64,000 nucleotides of DNA from Limnochordaceae bacterium (GCA_014896295.1 JADBKR010000008.1:186001-250000), one strand, 5' to 3'; counted from the first letter of the stretch, positions 18,098 to 28,303 are shown. Translations and numbers: made by a program. The notes: generated by a model not told the origin, from the sequence alone.

Positions 18098-21000
18098 GGA
18101 CGTCCACCCCCCGTCTCGGAGCGGTCGCCCGGAGCGCGCAGCTCCACCAGGGGCCGGACGAGCGCGTCGCTCGCCTTACGCTCCCCCTGGCGGCGGGCTT
18201 CAGGGCCGCACACGACGTAAAAGGTGCAACGCCTGCAATCTTGCTCGTCTCTCGGCAGGGGCGGGAAGCTGCCGGCGGCCAGCAGGCCCGCCAGGGTGGC
18301 CACCGCCCGCTCGACGTGCGGCCACGAGCCTGCCCACTCGGCCCCGTCCAGAGGAAGCTCCGTCGCCGTGCCGTCCGCCCCCAGGAAGAGAAACGAGGCC
18401 CGGCAGGCCGAGGCTTCGAGACCGGCCAACCGGCTTGCGGCGAGCAAGTACACCGGCAGCTGGAGGTCCGTACCGGCCTTCAGGCCGGGCCCGTCGAGGC
18501 TCGTCCGGGGCCGGGAGGTCTTGTAGTCGATGACCCGGACCGCCACCGGGCGGCCCGTCTCGCCGGCCCGCTGCTCGTCCACCCGGTCGATGCGCCCGCG
18601 CAAGCGTACCTCGAGCCCCGGCACCAGGTCGGCCAGCCTCACGCAGAACGGCTCCTCGAACCGGATGGGCTGCCACCCATCCCGGCGGAGCGCCTCCACA
18701 TGCCCGGCGATGAACCGTGCCAGAGCCTCGACGAGGAGGTCGCGCTGGATGCGGGCCACCCCAGGCAAGGCGGCCACGGCGGGGTAGTTCTGGGCCATGG
18801 CCTGGTCCACGGCCTGAGCGAGCACCTCACGCCGCTCCTGGGAAGAGCCCGCGGCGGCGCCCTGACCCGCCCACCAGCGGAAAAAGAGCTCCAGGGCCCG
18901 GTGCACGACCCTTCCGCGGGCAAATCCCTCGAGGCCCTCGCCTTCCTCCGGCGCCTCCTCCTCCGAGATACCCAGCGCCCGTTCGAAGAAGTAGGCCCGG
19001 GGGCAGCGGGCGTACCGTTCGAGCCCGGTCGGCGTGAGCTCGAGGGTTGCCGGCTGCGACGCATCCGTTGCCTGCGCTACCGCCTCCACCCGGCCGTCCC
19101 ACTCGGTCAGGCTCCGGCTCCAGCGCTGCCGCTGCGCCAGGGCTCCTGCAGCCGCCCGAGGGTAGCGGGAGGTGAGATAGGGCTCCGCCCCGGCACCCAT
19201 GCGGGCGGCGAGGTGGGCATCGAACGAGGCGAGGTCGAGCGGCTCGACCGCGGCCCCCCCGCTCTGCCGCTCCTGTGCCGCAGGCGCCTCCTGCTGCAGC
19301 CACTGCAGCAGCGGCGAGGGCATGCGCTCTCTCCCGGAGATGGCCTCCGCCCGGGGCCAGCTCACCTGCAAGATGCGCTCGGCGGCCCCGACCGCCGCCG
19401 CGAAGTAGAGCCTTTCCCGGCGAGCGTGCCAGGCGGCCCGCTCTCCCGCGGTGCCCAGACCGAGCCGCTGGAGATCCGCCACTCCCAGGAGAGGGTCCTG
19501 CTCTGCGGGCCGGGGCCAGACGGGGTCGTTGAGGCCGGCGACCACCACCGTGTCGAAGCTGCAGCCTGCGGCCAGCGGGGCATCCAGCACGGCCGGGCGA
19601 CCCTGCTCGAAGTGCCCGGTGGGGATGGCGGCGCCATGTAGAGCGCTGGCCAGGATCTCGCGAAAGCGCGCGGGCGCGACCCGGGCTTTCTCTTCAGCGC
19701 CCACCAGAGCGTCCAGCTCCGAAAGGCCCTGGAGCAGCCCCATCAGCTGCTGCATCGCTTCGCCCGGCCGGAGCGCCTCCTGCACGAAGCGGCTGCATGC
19801 CGCGGCCCACCCTGCCCAGGAGCTCTCCTGCGGCCACTGCCTGGCACGGGCGACCAGTGTCCGGGCCGCCCGGGCAAACTCTGGCCACCCCGGCTCCTCC
19901 TGCAGCACGGAGGACGCCTCGGCAATCCGGCGCTCCCAGGCGTCGAGGCCCGCCGTGATCCCCGCCCGGGCCGACAGGGCGTCCCAGGCCACGGGCATCC
20001 ACCGATCCTCGATCGAGCCCAGCCATTCCGGGCGCAACGGCGACGAGGCCAGCCATTCGATGGTCTGGGCGCGGGGTAGCCCTTGCTCCGTTACCTCGAG
20101 CCAGCCGAGCAAAGCCCGCGCCCCGGGCAACTCGGCCACGCGCCGCACGCCGGGGGCGAAGGGCTCCACGCCCGCTCGCGCGAGCGCGTCCAGCACCGGC
20201 CCGGCGGCATCCCTGGAGCGCACGACGACCGCCACGCGGGCCAACGGCACGCCCCTTCGTGCCGCATCCAGGACGGCCTGGGCCGCCAGCTGCCCCTCCC
20301 GCACCTCGTCAGTCGCCGAGACGATCGTGACCGAAGCCGCCTGCACCGCCCCGGCGCAAGACGCTTCGCCCGCTTCGCCCGTGCCCGGCAGCCCGATCTC
20401 CTCCACCTTCGTGCCCGACCCGGCCGCCACCAGCGACGCCCGAAGCAGGTGCCACAGATGGCCGGGGTCGTACAGAGCGTCGACACCCCAGAGGACGAGG
20501 CCGGCGCCTCCCAGCCGCCTGGCGGCTTCGCCCGCCCTGACGGCCTGGCAGGCCATCCACCAGACGGCCGCCCCGTCGGCCCACTCCCCGCCGCCTCGCA
20601 TGCCGCCCACCGGCACGAGTCGCTCGCTGACCGCCTCGTACACCGTGGCGATCGCCTCCCACCGGGCCCGATCCTCGGACGCCACTGCCGGCGGCCAGTT
20701 CCCGCAGGCGCGACGGCGGCACCCCGTGATGGCGCAGGAAGCTCACGGTGCGGGCCAGCGCCCGCGCCAGCCCCGGCCGGTCACGGATGGCGTCGAAGTA
20801 CGCGGGGGCGGACTGCTCGAGCATCTCTTGGACCAGCACGAGCAGCCCGTGGGCCGGGAGTGCTCGAAGCCCGGTCGCGCCTGCGGGCCATCCGGCCAGG
20901 CGGGCCGCCAGCTGGCCGGGCGTCAGCAGGTACAGCCCCAGGCACGATCGGCCTTCCAGCCGCTCCGCCAGCCGCCGCAGCACCTGCAGGGCCGCGGCCC

Positions 21001-21103
21001 AGGAAGGCACCACCACGGTCAGGGGATCGAGCGGGTGCTCCCGGCAGCGCCGCGCGAGGCTCTCCACCAGCTGGGACTGGCTCTGGACGCTGTGAACCCC
21101 CAT
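18094..21103 (-). CDS. addB: AddB-type helicase/nuclease subunit (frame broken near 20685)
   Basis: ATG at 21103 (MGVHSVQSQSQLVESLARR) starts an N-terminal domain typical of AddB-like proteins. The frame ends in nonsense after RLRELAAG, and the remaining 860 residues continue in the next frame from ASEDRARWEAIATVYEAV; skipping one base near 20685 joins them. The C-terminal part has the nuclease core (GRIDRVDEQ, VRVIDYKTSRP) and an FeS-type cysteine set: YARCPRAYFFER, then CRRCTFYVVCG. In AddB such cysteines hold a [4Fe-4S] cluster. The stop overlaps the start of addA. The restored length is about 1000 residues. Confidence 0.82.
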
Positions 21104-21208
21104 CTCCTCCCCCGTTACCCACGGGTGGATCGCCGATAGATCTTTAACGGGAACGCCTGAGTTTCCCTCCGGTGGGTGCGAAGATGCTTTCGGGGGGTGT
21201 ACCCCGTC

Positions 21209-22335
21209 ATGAGAAGACGGTGCCGTGCCCGAGCCTGGGGGACGGTCATGTCGCTGGCCGGATGGATGTTGATCCCGTTGGCCTGCGCCGGGGCGCCGGC
21301 CATGCCGGCGCTGGCCCAGAAGGGCGGGAGCGCGGGCCCGGAGGCGATCATCATCCAGCCGCCGCCCTCCTCGCAGTTGAAAGTCGGGATCACGACGGAC
21401 CGGCCTTCGTATCGGCCGGGCGACAGCATCGTGATCACCATCGAGCTCAACCGGCCCGCCTACGTGTACATCGTCGACATGGACACGGAAGGCCAGGTCC
21501 GCCTGCTCTTGCCCAACCGCTACGAGCGCAGCAACCACCTGCCGGCCGGGACGACGCGCCTGCCCGGAGGCGGCTACACGCTTCGCATCGCGGGGCGACC
21601 GGGGGTCGAGTACCTGCAGGCCATCGCCTCACTGGCCCCCGTCGACTCCCTCGACCCGTTCGGGGCCACGTCCGGCGGCATGTCCGGCCCGCAGCTCTTC
21701 TCCCAGGAGACGTTCCCTGAAGCGAAGGAGCCCACGGGAATCCGGCAGCGGATCATCCAGCGCATCGAAGCAGTGGTGCCCTCCGGGCAGTGGTCGGTCG
21801 CGTGGACGTCGTTCCGCGTCGAGGGCCCGAGGCCCCGCCGCCTCCGCCGTCCTTCAATGAGGCGCCGGTGGCGCGGTTCGAGGTGGTACCGGACACCCCC
21901 GTGGCCGGTAGCCCGGTGACGCTGGACGCCCGCGGCTCGTACGATCGGGACGGTTTCATCACCCGCTACGCGTGGGACATCGACGGCGATCGGCGCCCGG
22001 ACGCCTACGGAGAGAGAATCTCCTGGACTTTCGACGAGCCCGGCCGCTACCTCGTGACCCTCACCGTGACGGACAACCGCCGCACCTCGGACTCGGCCAG
22101 CCAGTGGGTGGTGGTGCGGGCGGCGTCGTGGGTGGAGCTCAGCATCGACTCCCGGCCGGACGACGCGGCGGTGTACGTGGACGGGCGGTTCCTCGGGCGG
22201 ACGCCGGTGCGCAAGCTCGTCGAGCAGGGCGACCACTCCATCGAGATCGTGCAGCCCGGGTACAAGACGTGGCGGACGCGCATCAACCTCGACGACGTCG
22301 AGGCGCTGCGACTGGAGGTGGACCTTGAGCGCTGA
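21209..22335 (+). CDS. exported DUF4384-PKD-PEGA protein (frame broken near 21835)
   Basis: ATG at 21209 opens a signal peptide (hydrophobic MSLAGWMLIPLACAGAPAMPALA). The N-terminal part has a DUF4384-like domain: DRPSYRPGDSIVITIELNRPAYVYIVDMD, VRLLLPNRYE. The frame then breaks near 21835; losing one base there links it to the next frame, which encodes a Pro-rich linker, a PKD-like domain (PVTLDARGSYDRDGFITRYAWDIDGD) and a PEGA domain (VYVDGRFLGRTPVRKLVEQGDHSIEI). DUF4384 and PEGA proteins act at the cell surface or in the envelope. The next gene is a paralogue of the first and last domains. The ribosome site GGGGGGTG is ten bases before the start. Confidence 0.75.
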
Positions 22336-23794
22336 GCGAGCGGCGCAGGCCCTCAGGGGCCGAGCGCCCGCATCGAGCATCGGACGCATCGCCGTCGCAT
22401 GGGTGGTGCTCACGGCCGCGGCGTTGACAGCAGGGCCGTGGGCGCCCGCAGCGACGGCCGACTCCGGTGAGGACGGCGGCAAGGCCGCCGTCGAGGAAGG
22501 CACGCCGCCGCTCAAGCCGGAGGCCATCATCGTCCAGCCCGGTCCCTCGGACCTGCGGACCGGGATCTGGACGGACCGGGCCCGCTACCGCGACGGCGAC
22601 AAGCTGAAGGTCAGCTTTTTCGTGAGCGCGCCTGCGTACGTGTACATCTACGACCTGGACACCGCCGGCAACGTGCGCCTCATCTTCCCCAACCGCTACG
22701 AGCCCGACAACTTCGTGCAGGCGGGCACCCACTCGCTGCCGCGGCGCGGCTACAGCTTCGTGGTACGGGGGCCGGCGGGGGCGGAGTACCTGCAGATCAT
22801 CGCCTCCTTGCACCCCCTGGAGCTGGCACCGTCGGGGGCGTTCGCGACCTCTCCCTTCCCGGAGATTGGCAAGAGCGGCCCCGAGGTGAAGCGGCGGGTC
22901 GAGCGCATGCTGCAGGCCTCCGGAGCGGGGTGGGCCGTGGCCTGGACGGGATTTTACGTGGTGACGCCGGGACCTCCCTCGCCCCCGCCGCCACCACCTC
23001 CGCCGCCGCCACCGCCACCCCCCATGTACGGGGGCTGGGGCACGCTCGCCATCGACACCAGCCCTCCCGGCGCCCGGGCCTACGTGGACGGCGACTACGT
23101 CGGGATCACCCCGACCGAGACCAGCGTGCGCCCCGGCTGGCACCGGATCGCCGTCCGGCTCGACGACTACCCGGAGCGGTCGCTGCGGGTGCACGTCTCG
23201 GCCGGGGAGCGCCAGGTCGTCGAGGTGGTGTGGCAGGCCGACGAGCGGGATCGCTACACCCCGCCGCCTCCCCCGCCGCCGAGGTTGCAACAACCTCCGC
23301 CGGTCTTGCCGCGGCGCGCCGGGCCGCCGCGAGCGCGGCTGGGGCTATCGGCAGGCGTGGACCCCACGGGCATCTGGAGCTTCGGCATCGAGGGCGGCAG
23401 CGGGATCGTCGCAATCGGCGGCTCGGTGCGGTTGACGGCGCCGCCGCTCGATCCGGAGTACCAGGGATCCGTCTATAATCCCGAATCGGTAAAGAACGGC
23501 CCGGAGTGGGAGCTCTACCTCAAGCTGGCAGCACCCCTGAGCCCCGAACTCTCCCTCGAGGGCAGCGTTGGCGGCGCCTGGCAGCCTACTGCCATCCAGG
23601 AAGCCGGCTACTGGGGCTGGGGGCTCGCCATCGGACCATCAGCCGTCACCATGGCCCCCAGCTGGCAGCCCGCGCCCGCCGAGTTCCACGTCGCCTGGGG
23701 CCTGGGGCTGCGGTGGGACTTTCCGTGGAGCTACCTCTCGGCCGGCTGGCACAACCGCCGGGGCGTGGTGGTGGGGCTGGGCGTACGGTTCTAG
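22325..23794 (+). CDS. exported DUF4384-PEGA protein with barrel-like C-terminus
   Basis: This 489-residue protein starts at TTG 22325, overlapping the previous gene by 11 bp. It has an N-terminal signal (VAWVVLTAAALTAGPWAPAATA), a DUF4384 domain closely like that of its neighbour (APAYVYIYDLDTAGNVRLIFPNRYE), a run of 14 prolines, a PEGA domain (AYVDGDYVGITPTETSVRPGWHRI), a second Pro-rich linker, and about 150 residues of alternating strands ending in GVVVGLGVRF. A terminal Phe after a beta-rich domain is the usual end of outer-membrane barrels. It may anchor in an outer membrane. The function is unknown. Confidence 0.8.
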   Translation: MSAERAAQALRGRAPASSIGRIAVAWVVLTAAALTAGPWAPAATADSGEDGGKAAVEEGTPPLKPEAIIVQPGPSDLRTGIWTDRARYRDGDKLKVSFFVSAPAYVYIYDLDTAGNVRLIFPNRYEPDNFVQAGTHSLPRRGYSFVVRGPAGAEYLQIIASLHPLELAPSGAFATSPFPEIGKSGPEVKRRVERMLQASGAGWAVAWTGFYVVTPGPPSPPPPPPPPPPPPPPMYGGWGTLAIDTSPPGARAYVDGDYVGITPTETSVRPGWHRIAVRLDDYPERSLRVHVSAGERQVVEVVWQADERDRYTPPPPPPPRLQQPPPVLPRRAGPPRARLGLSAGVDPTGIWSFGIEGGSGIVAIGGSVRLTAPPLDPEYQGSVYNPESVKNGPEWELYLKLAAPLSPELSLEGSVGGAWQPTAIQEAGYWGWGLAIGPSAVTMAPSWQPAPAEFHVAWGLGLRWDFPWSYLSAGWHNRRGVVVGLGVRF

Positions 23795-23796
23795 CT

Positions 23797-23817
23797 CCAA
23801 TCAAACGTTAGGTAGGT
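23797..23817 (-). promoter_or_regulatory. putative TetR operator (shared with etfB promoter)
   Basis: Read on the minus strand the site is ACCTACCT-N2-CGTTTG-N3-GG, 46 bp before the tetR start. The same 16 fixed bases with identical spacing occur at 55513-55533, directly upstream of etfB. Such sharing between a TetR gene and an acyl-CoA operon suggests one regulator controls both. The second half-site here is degenerate. Confidence 0.5.
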
Positions 23818-23862
23818 GCCTGCCCGGCGGTGTCGAATCCCTGGTGCCCGGGTGAGGGGCTG

Positions 23863-24489
23863 ATGAGCAGGGAGCGCCGGCAGGAGATCGTGGCGGCGGC
23901 CGCCCGGATCTTCAACGAGCAAGGGTTCCACCGCACCTCCATGGCGGACGTGGCCCAGGCGGTGGGGATGCTCAAGGGAAGCCTCTACTACTACTTCGAG
24001 AGCAAGGACCAGCTGCTCTTCGAAGTGATCCAGACGCCGCTGCAAAAGCTGGTCGAGGCGCTGGAGGCGGTCCTCGAGCAGGAAGTGGATCCGGGGACCG
24101 GAGTGCGGGAGGCCATCCGCCGCCACATCGAAAGCTCGGCGGAGTACTACCCGCACCTCTTCGTGATCGCCCAGGAGCGCTTCGACTTCCTCGGCGAGCC
24201 GTACCGCTCCCGGATCATGGCCCTGCACCGCCGCTACCGGGCACTGTGGCTGCAGCTGCTGCGCCGGGGAGCCCAGGCCGGCCGCTTCCGCTCCGACCTG
24301 GATCCCTCCCTGGTCGCCTTCGCCATCCTCGGGATGTGCAACTGGATGTACCGCTGGTACCGGCCCGAGGGGCGCGCCTCCCCCCGCGTCATCGCCGAGC
24401 ACTTCGCCGAGGTCGTGCTCTCCGGCCTGCGGGCCCCTGGGGCCGGCGCCCCGGGCGCCTCGCAGGCGTCACTCCCGGGCTCTCAGTAG
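23863..24489 (+). CDS. TetR-family transcriptional regulator
   Basis: The 208-residue protein has a classic N-terminal TetR helix-turn-helix: RQEIVAAAARIFNEQGFHRTSMADVAQAVGMLKGSLYYYFESKDQLLFEVI. The C-terminal ligand domain resembles that of regulators of fatty-acid or acyl-CoA metabolism (TetR_C, with YYPHLFVIAQERFDFLGEPYR). ATG at 23863 has GAGGGG five bases upstream and is preferred over 23830. A motif before this gene recurs before etfB, so it may repress the acyl-CoA oxidation operon at 45.6-55.5 kb. It ends in a 7-bp overlap with the convergent deaminase-like gene. Confidence 0.9.
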   Translation: MSRERRQEIVAAAARIFNEQGFHRTSMADVAQAVGMLKGSLYYYFESKDQLLFEVIQTPLQKLVEALEAVLEQEVDPGTGVREAIRRHIESSAEYYPHLFVIAQERFDFLGEPYRSRIMALHRRYRALWLQLLRRGAQAGRFRSDLDPSLVAFAILGMCNWMYRWYRPEGRASPRVIAEHFAEVVLSGLRAPGAGAPGASQASLPGSQ

Positions 24490-25370
24490 GCCCACTCCGG
24501 GGGCTCGGCCGTCGCCCGGTCCACCACGATGAGGGCATCCGGGTGCTCCTGCAGGAACGTCACCGGATACTCCACCGTCACCGGGCCGAAGAGCGCGATG
24601 CGCAGAGCCGTCTGCTTCCACGCCCCCGTGGTGCTGTAGAGGCGGATACGCCGGGCGGCCAGGATCTCCCGCATGCCCAGGGTGATGGCCATGGTCGGCA
24701 CGAGCTGCACGGCCCCGCCGGCTTCCCGCTGGGCCATGGCGATGATGGTGTCGACGTTGAGGCTCACGATGCGGGTCGTCGACTGGCGGAACTGCTCGGC
24801 GGAGACCACCGGCCACGGAGCGAGCGGCGGCTCGTTGTAGGCGATGTGCCCGTGGAAGCCGATGCCGCCGTAAACCGTGTCGATTCCCCCGGCCGCATCG
24901 ATGGCCCTGGCCATGCCGTCCAGGTCGTAAGGTGACGGGAAATGCCTCTGCGACTCGGGCACGTTGAGCTCCGGGTCGACCACGTCGTAGAAGTGGCGGC
25001 GCCACCAGCCCTCGAAGCTCCAGGGGCTCTCCAGGGGATACGGCCGCCCCTGCCAGTCGAGGTGCTCGTCCATGTGGAAGAGGTGCACGTTACGCAGGCT
25101 CAGGCGGCGCTCGTTGACCATGCGGGCCAGGATGGGGATCGGCTCCCGCGGCCCGCAGGGAACGATGAGCCGGGTCGGGCGGCCTTCCCGGTTGTTGGCC
25201 GCGATCTCGTCGAACACGCTTTGGGCAAAGTGCCGGTGGACGTCCTCCGGCGTCGGGAGGATCTGCAGGCGGATGCGCGCCTCGGGATGGCCGGGCAGGC
25301 GATCCGCGCCGACGCGGAGCCACTGCTCGAGCCGCGCTGCGTCGATTGCGGAGTAGGCCAACGATGTCAC
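24483..25370 (-). CDS. glucosamine-6-phosphate deaminase/isomerase-family protein
   Basis: The 295-residue product resembles NagB: FHMDEHLDWQGRPY (active-site Asp/Glu region), GGIGFHGHIAYNEPP (the GGIGxDGHIAFNEP signature with Asp replaced by His), and TMAITLGMREILAARRIRLYSTTGAWKQTALRIALFGPVT. NagB converts GlcN-6-P to fructose-6-P and ammonia. The protein is about 40 residues longer than classical NagB and carries the His substitution near the catalytic site, so it may act on a different amino-sugar phosphate. It could supply the last step for the amino-sugar operon at 2.4-10.9 kb. Confidence 0.8.
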   Translation of the reverse strand: MTSLAYSAIDAARLEQWLRVGADRLPGHPEARIRLQILPTPEDVHRHFAQSVFDEIAANNREGRPTRLIVPCGPREPIPILARMVNERRLSLRNVHLFHMDEHLDWQGRPYPLESPWSFEGWWRRHFYDVVDPELNVPESQRHFPSPYDLDGMARAIDAAGGIDTVYGGIGFHGHIAYNEPPLAPWPVVSAEQFRQSTTRIVSLNVDTIIAMAQREAGGAVQLVPTMAITLGMREILAARRIRLYSTTGAWKQTALRIALFGPVTVEYPVTFLQEHPDALIVVDRATAEPPEWAY

Positions 25371-25455
25371 GCTCCCCGGTGATGCTATCCAAACCGGTAT
25401 ATACCAGATGAGCCGCCCGCGTCCTCTCGCCCTGCCCCCATCCGGCAGGCAGCCC

Positions 25456-26601
25456 TCAGGCCTGTAATCGCAGGCTCTCCCACACCTCCAGTTTGGCCCT
25501 CACCCGCTCGATGACCTCGTCGGTAAACTCCGTGGTCGTCGCCTGCCCGCCCAGGTCGACCGTTCGTACCCCTGCCCGCACCGCCTCGAGCGCCGCCTCG
25601 TAGATGGCCCGCGATGCCCTCTGGCCTGCGCCGCCGGGCACGTAGCTCAACAGGGCCGCGCCGGCCAGGATCATGGCCAGGGGGTTGGCGATGTTGCGGC
25701 CCCGCAGGCGAGGTGCCGTGCCGTGGGGAGCCTCGGCCATGACGCACTTCACCTGCAACTGCTCGTCCATCGACAACAGCAGCGACTCCGACCCGGCAAT
25801 CGTGCCGAACATCTGCAGCACCAGGTCGCTCAGGCAGTCGCCGTCGCGGTTGAGGGCAGGGATGACCAACGGCTCTCCCGTGTGCGACAGCAGCAGCGCG
25901 TAGGTCGCGTCGATGAGCTGCGGCTCGTACGGCACGTCAGGGTGGCGGGCCGCCGCCGCATCCATCTCCTCCTTGAGCATGCCCTCGTAGATGGGGCTCA
26001 CGGTGTACTTGGGCCCGCCGAAGACCTTGCCGCCGAGCCGCTTGGCCTGCAAGAACGAAAACTCGGCGACCGCCCTGCACACCCTCCGGCTGATGGTCTC
26101 GGTGCGGAGCGCGATCTCGTCCTGGCCGGACCGTTCTCGCCACTCCCGGGCACCGTAGGCGTCCCCGACGGCCATCCGGATGACGCTGATGGGCGCGTTC
26201 ACCCCCGCGACGGGCCTGACCCCCGGGATGACCCGCCCCGTCCGCACGATGACCGTGCCGTCGATGGCGGCCCGCAGGATGGCGTTGGGGCTGCCGACGT
26301 CGTCTCGCCCCTCGGGCGTGATGGTCGCCGCCTTGAGCCCCAGCCCCGCCTTGCGCAGCGCCTCGGCGGCCTCCAGCACCACCTGGTTTTGGGTGCGGCG
26401 GCGGTTTTCCAGGCTCAGATCGAACCGCACGAACTCCAGCGGTACCCTGGTCACCCGGGGGTCGAGCACGCGCAGCGCCTCCTCCAGGAGCTCCTGCCCG
26501 GTCTCGTCCCCTTCCAGCACCACCATGGTGGCCAGGGGGCGGTCGCCTGCTGCCGCCTTTGCCCCGCCTCCTGCCTCGATCGTTCGCTTCGAGCCGTTCA
26601 T
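25456..26601 (-). CDS. isocitrate/isopropylmalate dehydrogenase-family protein
   Basis: The 381-residue protein belongs to the beta-decarboxylating dehydrogenase family: LEGDETGQELLEEALRVL at the N-terminus, RNRR-like substrate region, IDATYALLLSHTGEPLVIPALNRDGDCLSDLVLQMFGTIAGSESLL with the metal-binding Asp residues, and EAPHGTAPRLRGRNIANPLAMILAGAALL. The exact substrate (isocitrate, isopropylmalate, homoisocitrate or other) cannot be told by eye. ATG at 26601 is preferred to 26628 because GGAGG lies 10 bases before it. Confidence 0.85.
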   Translation of the reverse strand: MNGSKRTIEAGGGAKAAAGDRPLATMVVLEGDETGQELLEEALRVLDPRVTRVPLEFVRFDLSLENRRRTQNQVVLEAAEALRKAGLGLKAATITPEGRDDVGSPNAILRAAIDGTVIVRTGRVIPGVRPVAGVNAPISVIRMAVGDAYGAREWRERSGQDEIALRTETISRRVCRAVAEFSFLQAKRLGGKVFGGPKYTVSPIYEGMLKEEMDAAAARHPDVPYEPQLIDATYALLLSHTGEPLVIPALNRDGDCLSDLVLQMFGTIAGSESLLLSMDEQLQVKCVMAEAPHGTAPRLRGRNIANPLAMILAGAALLSYVPGGAGQRASRAIYEAALEAVRAGVRTVDLGGQATTTEFTDEVIERVRAKLEVWESLRLQA

Positions 26602-26676
26602 GATCGCATGTCCTCCGTCTGCCCCCATTGCCGAGAGAAGACCGCCGAAAAGGCCCCGGCTGCCGCCAAGCGCGCT

Positions 26677-27402
26677 CTACTCCTGCCACCCGGGCCACAG
26701 CCACCGCCCGAGCGGCCCCAGCACGCTCAGCAACGCCCCGGACCCCACGGCCAGCAACCCTGCGGCCACCAGACCGACGACCACCGCCGCCAGCGCGTAG
26801 GCCGCCCCCATCCCGACCAGCACGAACACGCCGTCCCGGCGCAAGAACCCGACCCCCACGACCAGCACCACCAGGGCGGGCAGGGTGTTGAAGAAGGGCA
26901 GGGGCGCCGCCATGAGAACGCCGAGGACGGCGACCGAAAGGGCCGCAGCCCGGTACACCGGCTCGGTCAGCGCCATCGTGAGCCGCCGCTGCGAGGCCCG
27001 CTCGATCCGCTCGAGGCGGGGCAACACCCTGGCCTCCAGGAACTCGGCGGCCTGCTCCCCGAGCGTCCATCGCCGCACCCGCCGGGGAAGCCACGGGTGG
27101 CGCAGGCCCAGGGCGCGCTGCACCCCCAGCCCTACGAACAACAGCCCGACAAAGGCCGCCGTGCCCGGCGGAAGCACCGGAATCAGCGTGGGCAGCGCCA
27201 GCACCGCGAAGAGCAGGCCAAACCCTTGCTCCCGCGCCAGGTCGACCAGCTCTCCGAGGGTCACCGGCGGGCGGCCGGGCCCCTTGCTTTCCCGGAGCCG
27301 CCGGCGCAGGGCATCCGCCACCGAAGGGACCTGGTCCTGGGCCTCGGCCTGGGCGGCAGGCGCTCGGCGCTTCCTGGCAGAATAAGAAAACAACCGGGAC
27401 AC
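26677..27402 (-). CDS. ExoD-family membrane protein
   Basis: The product has the ExoD-like pattern: VTLGELVDLAREQGFGLLFAVLALPTLIPVLPPGTAAFVGLLFVGLGVQRALGLRHPWLPRRVRR, followed by four more hydrophobic segments. ExoD proteins were first linked to exopolysaccharide synthesis and alkali sensitivity; their biochemical role is unclear. The start is uncertain: GTG 27402 (VSRLFSYS) or GTG 27420, neither with a clear ribosome site, and an ATG at 27406 is in another frame. It is divergent from the protease-like gene starting 38 bp away. Confidence 0.78.
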   Translation of the reverse strand: MSRLFSYSARKRRAPAAQAEAQDQVPSVADALRRRLRESKGPGRPPVTLGELVDLAREQGFGLLFAVLALPTLIPVLPPGTAAFVGLLFVGLGVQRALGLRHPWLPRRVRRWTLGEQAAEFLEARVLPRLERIERASQRRLTMALTEPVYRAAALSVAVLGVLMAAPLPFFNTLPALVVLVVGVGFLRRDGVFVLVGMGAAYALAAVVVGLVAAGLLAVGSGALLSVLGPLGRWLWPGWQE

Positions 27403-27439
27403 CCATGTACCGGCCGCCACGGAAGGGCGGGCGTTTCCC

Positions 27440-28303
27440 GTGACGTTCAGCCTGTTCGATCTGTTCTGGATCTTCTTGCTCATCTCGTCCCTATCGCCTG
27501 CGCTTCGCCAGCGCGCCATCGAGGCCCAGCGCATCCGCACCATCCGCCGCCTGGAGATGCGGCGGCACAGCCGCGTCATCACGCTCATCCATCGCCAGGA
27601 GTCGGTGGCCTTCCTGGGGATCCCGATCGCGCGCTACATCGACATCAACGACTCCGAGGAGATCCTGAGGGCCATCAAGCTCACCCCGCCCGAGATGCCC
27701 ATCGACCTCATCCTGCATACACCCGGCGGCCTGGTGCTGGCCACCGAGCAGATCGCCCACGCTCTCATCAACCGCACCGGCAGGGTCACCGTCTTCATCC
27801 CGCACTATGCCATGTCCGGCGGCACGCTCCTTGCGCTCGCCGCCGATGAGGTGGTCATGGACCCCAACGCCGTGCTCGGCCCCGTCGACCCGCAGATCGG
27901 CAACTTCGCCGCCGCCGACATCTTGAAGGTGCTGGAGACCAAGCCAGCCAGCGAGATCGACGACCAGACCCTCATCCTGGCGCAGATGGCCAGAAAGGCC
28001 CTCGCCCAGGTGCGCGATCTCGTCATCCGGCTCACCACGGCCAACGGCATGCCGCAGGAGAAGGCAGAGCGCCTGGCCGAGGTGCTCGGCACCGGGCGGT
28101 GGACCCACGACTACCCCATCACCTTCGAGCAGGCAAGAGAGCTCGGTCTGCCCGTCAGCGACGACATGCCGGCCGAGGTGTACGAGCTCATGGACCTCTT
28201 TCCCCAGCCTGCCCAGCGCCGGCCGACCGTCCAGTACATCCCCCTGCCTTACGGGGAGCGGATGCCGGCGCCTCGGCCACGGAGCAGCCGCCCGCACGGC
28301 TGA
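27440..28303 (+). CDS. SDH-family ClpP-like membrane serine protease
   Basis: The 287-residue protein has a single N-terminal membrane segment (LFDLFWIFLLISSL), then a ClpP/crotonase-type domain with DLILHTPGGLVLATEQIAHAL and the nucleophile region FIPHYAMSGGTLLALAADEVVMDPNAVLGPVDPQIG (Ser in SGGT). This is the pattern of the serine dehydrogenase proteinase (SDH) family, which is related to SppA. Translation starts at GTG 27440. The C-terminus is a Pro/Arg-rich tail. The substrate is unknown; membrane anchoring suggests protein quality control or signal-peptide clearance. Confidence 0.83.
   Translation: MTFSLFDLFWIFLLISSLSPALRQRAIEAQRIRTIRRLEMRRHSRVITLIHRQESVAFLGIPIARYIDINDSEEILRAIKLTPPEMPIDLILHTPGGLVLATEQIAHALINRTGRVTVFIPHYAMSGGTLLALAADEVVMDPNAVLGPVDPQIGNFAAADILKVLETKPASEIDDQTLILAQMARKALAQVRDLVIRLTTANGMPQEKAERLAEVLGTGRWTHDYPITFEQARELGLPVSDDMPAEVYELMDLFPQPAQRRPTVQYIPLPYGERMPAPRPRSSRPHG

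Noticed and set aside
27406-27440. ATG at 27406 as start of ExoD
   Set aside because: It is out of frame with the ExoD domain; its frame gives a Pro/Gly/Arg-rich shadow.
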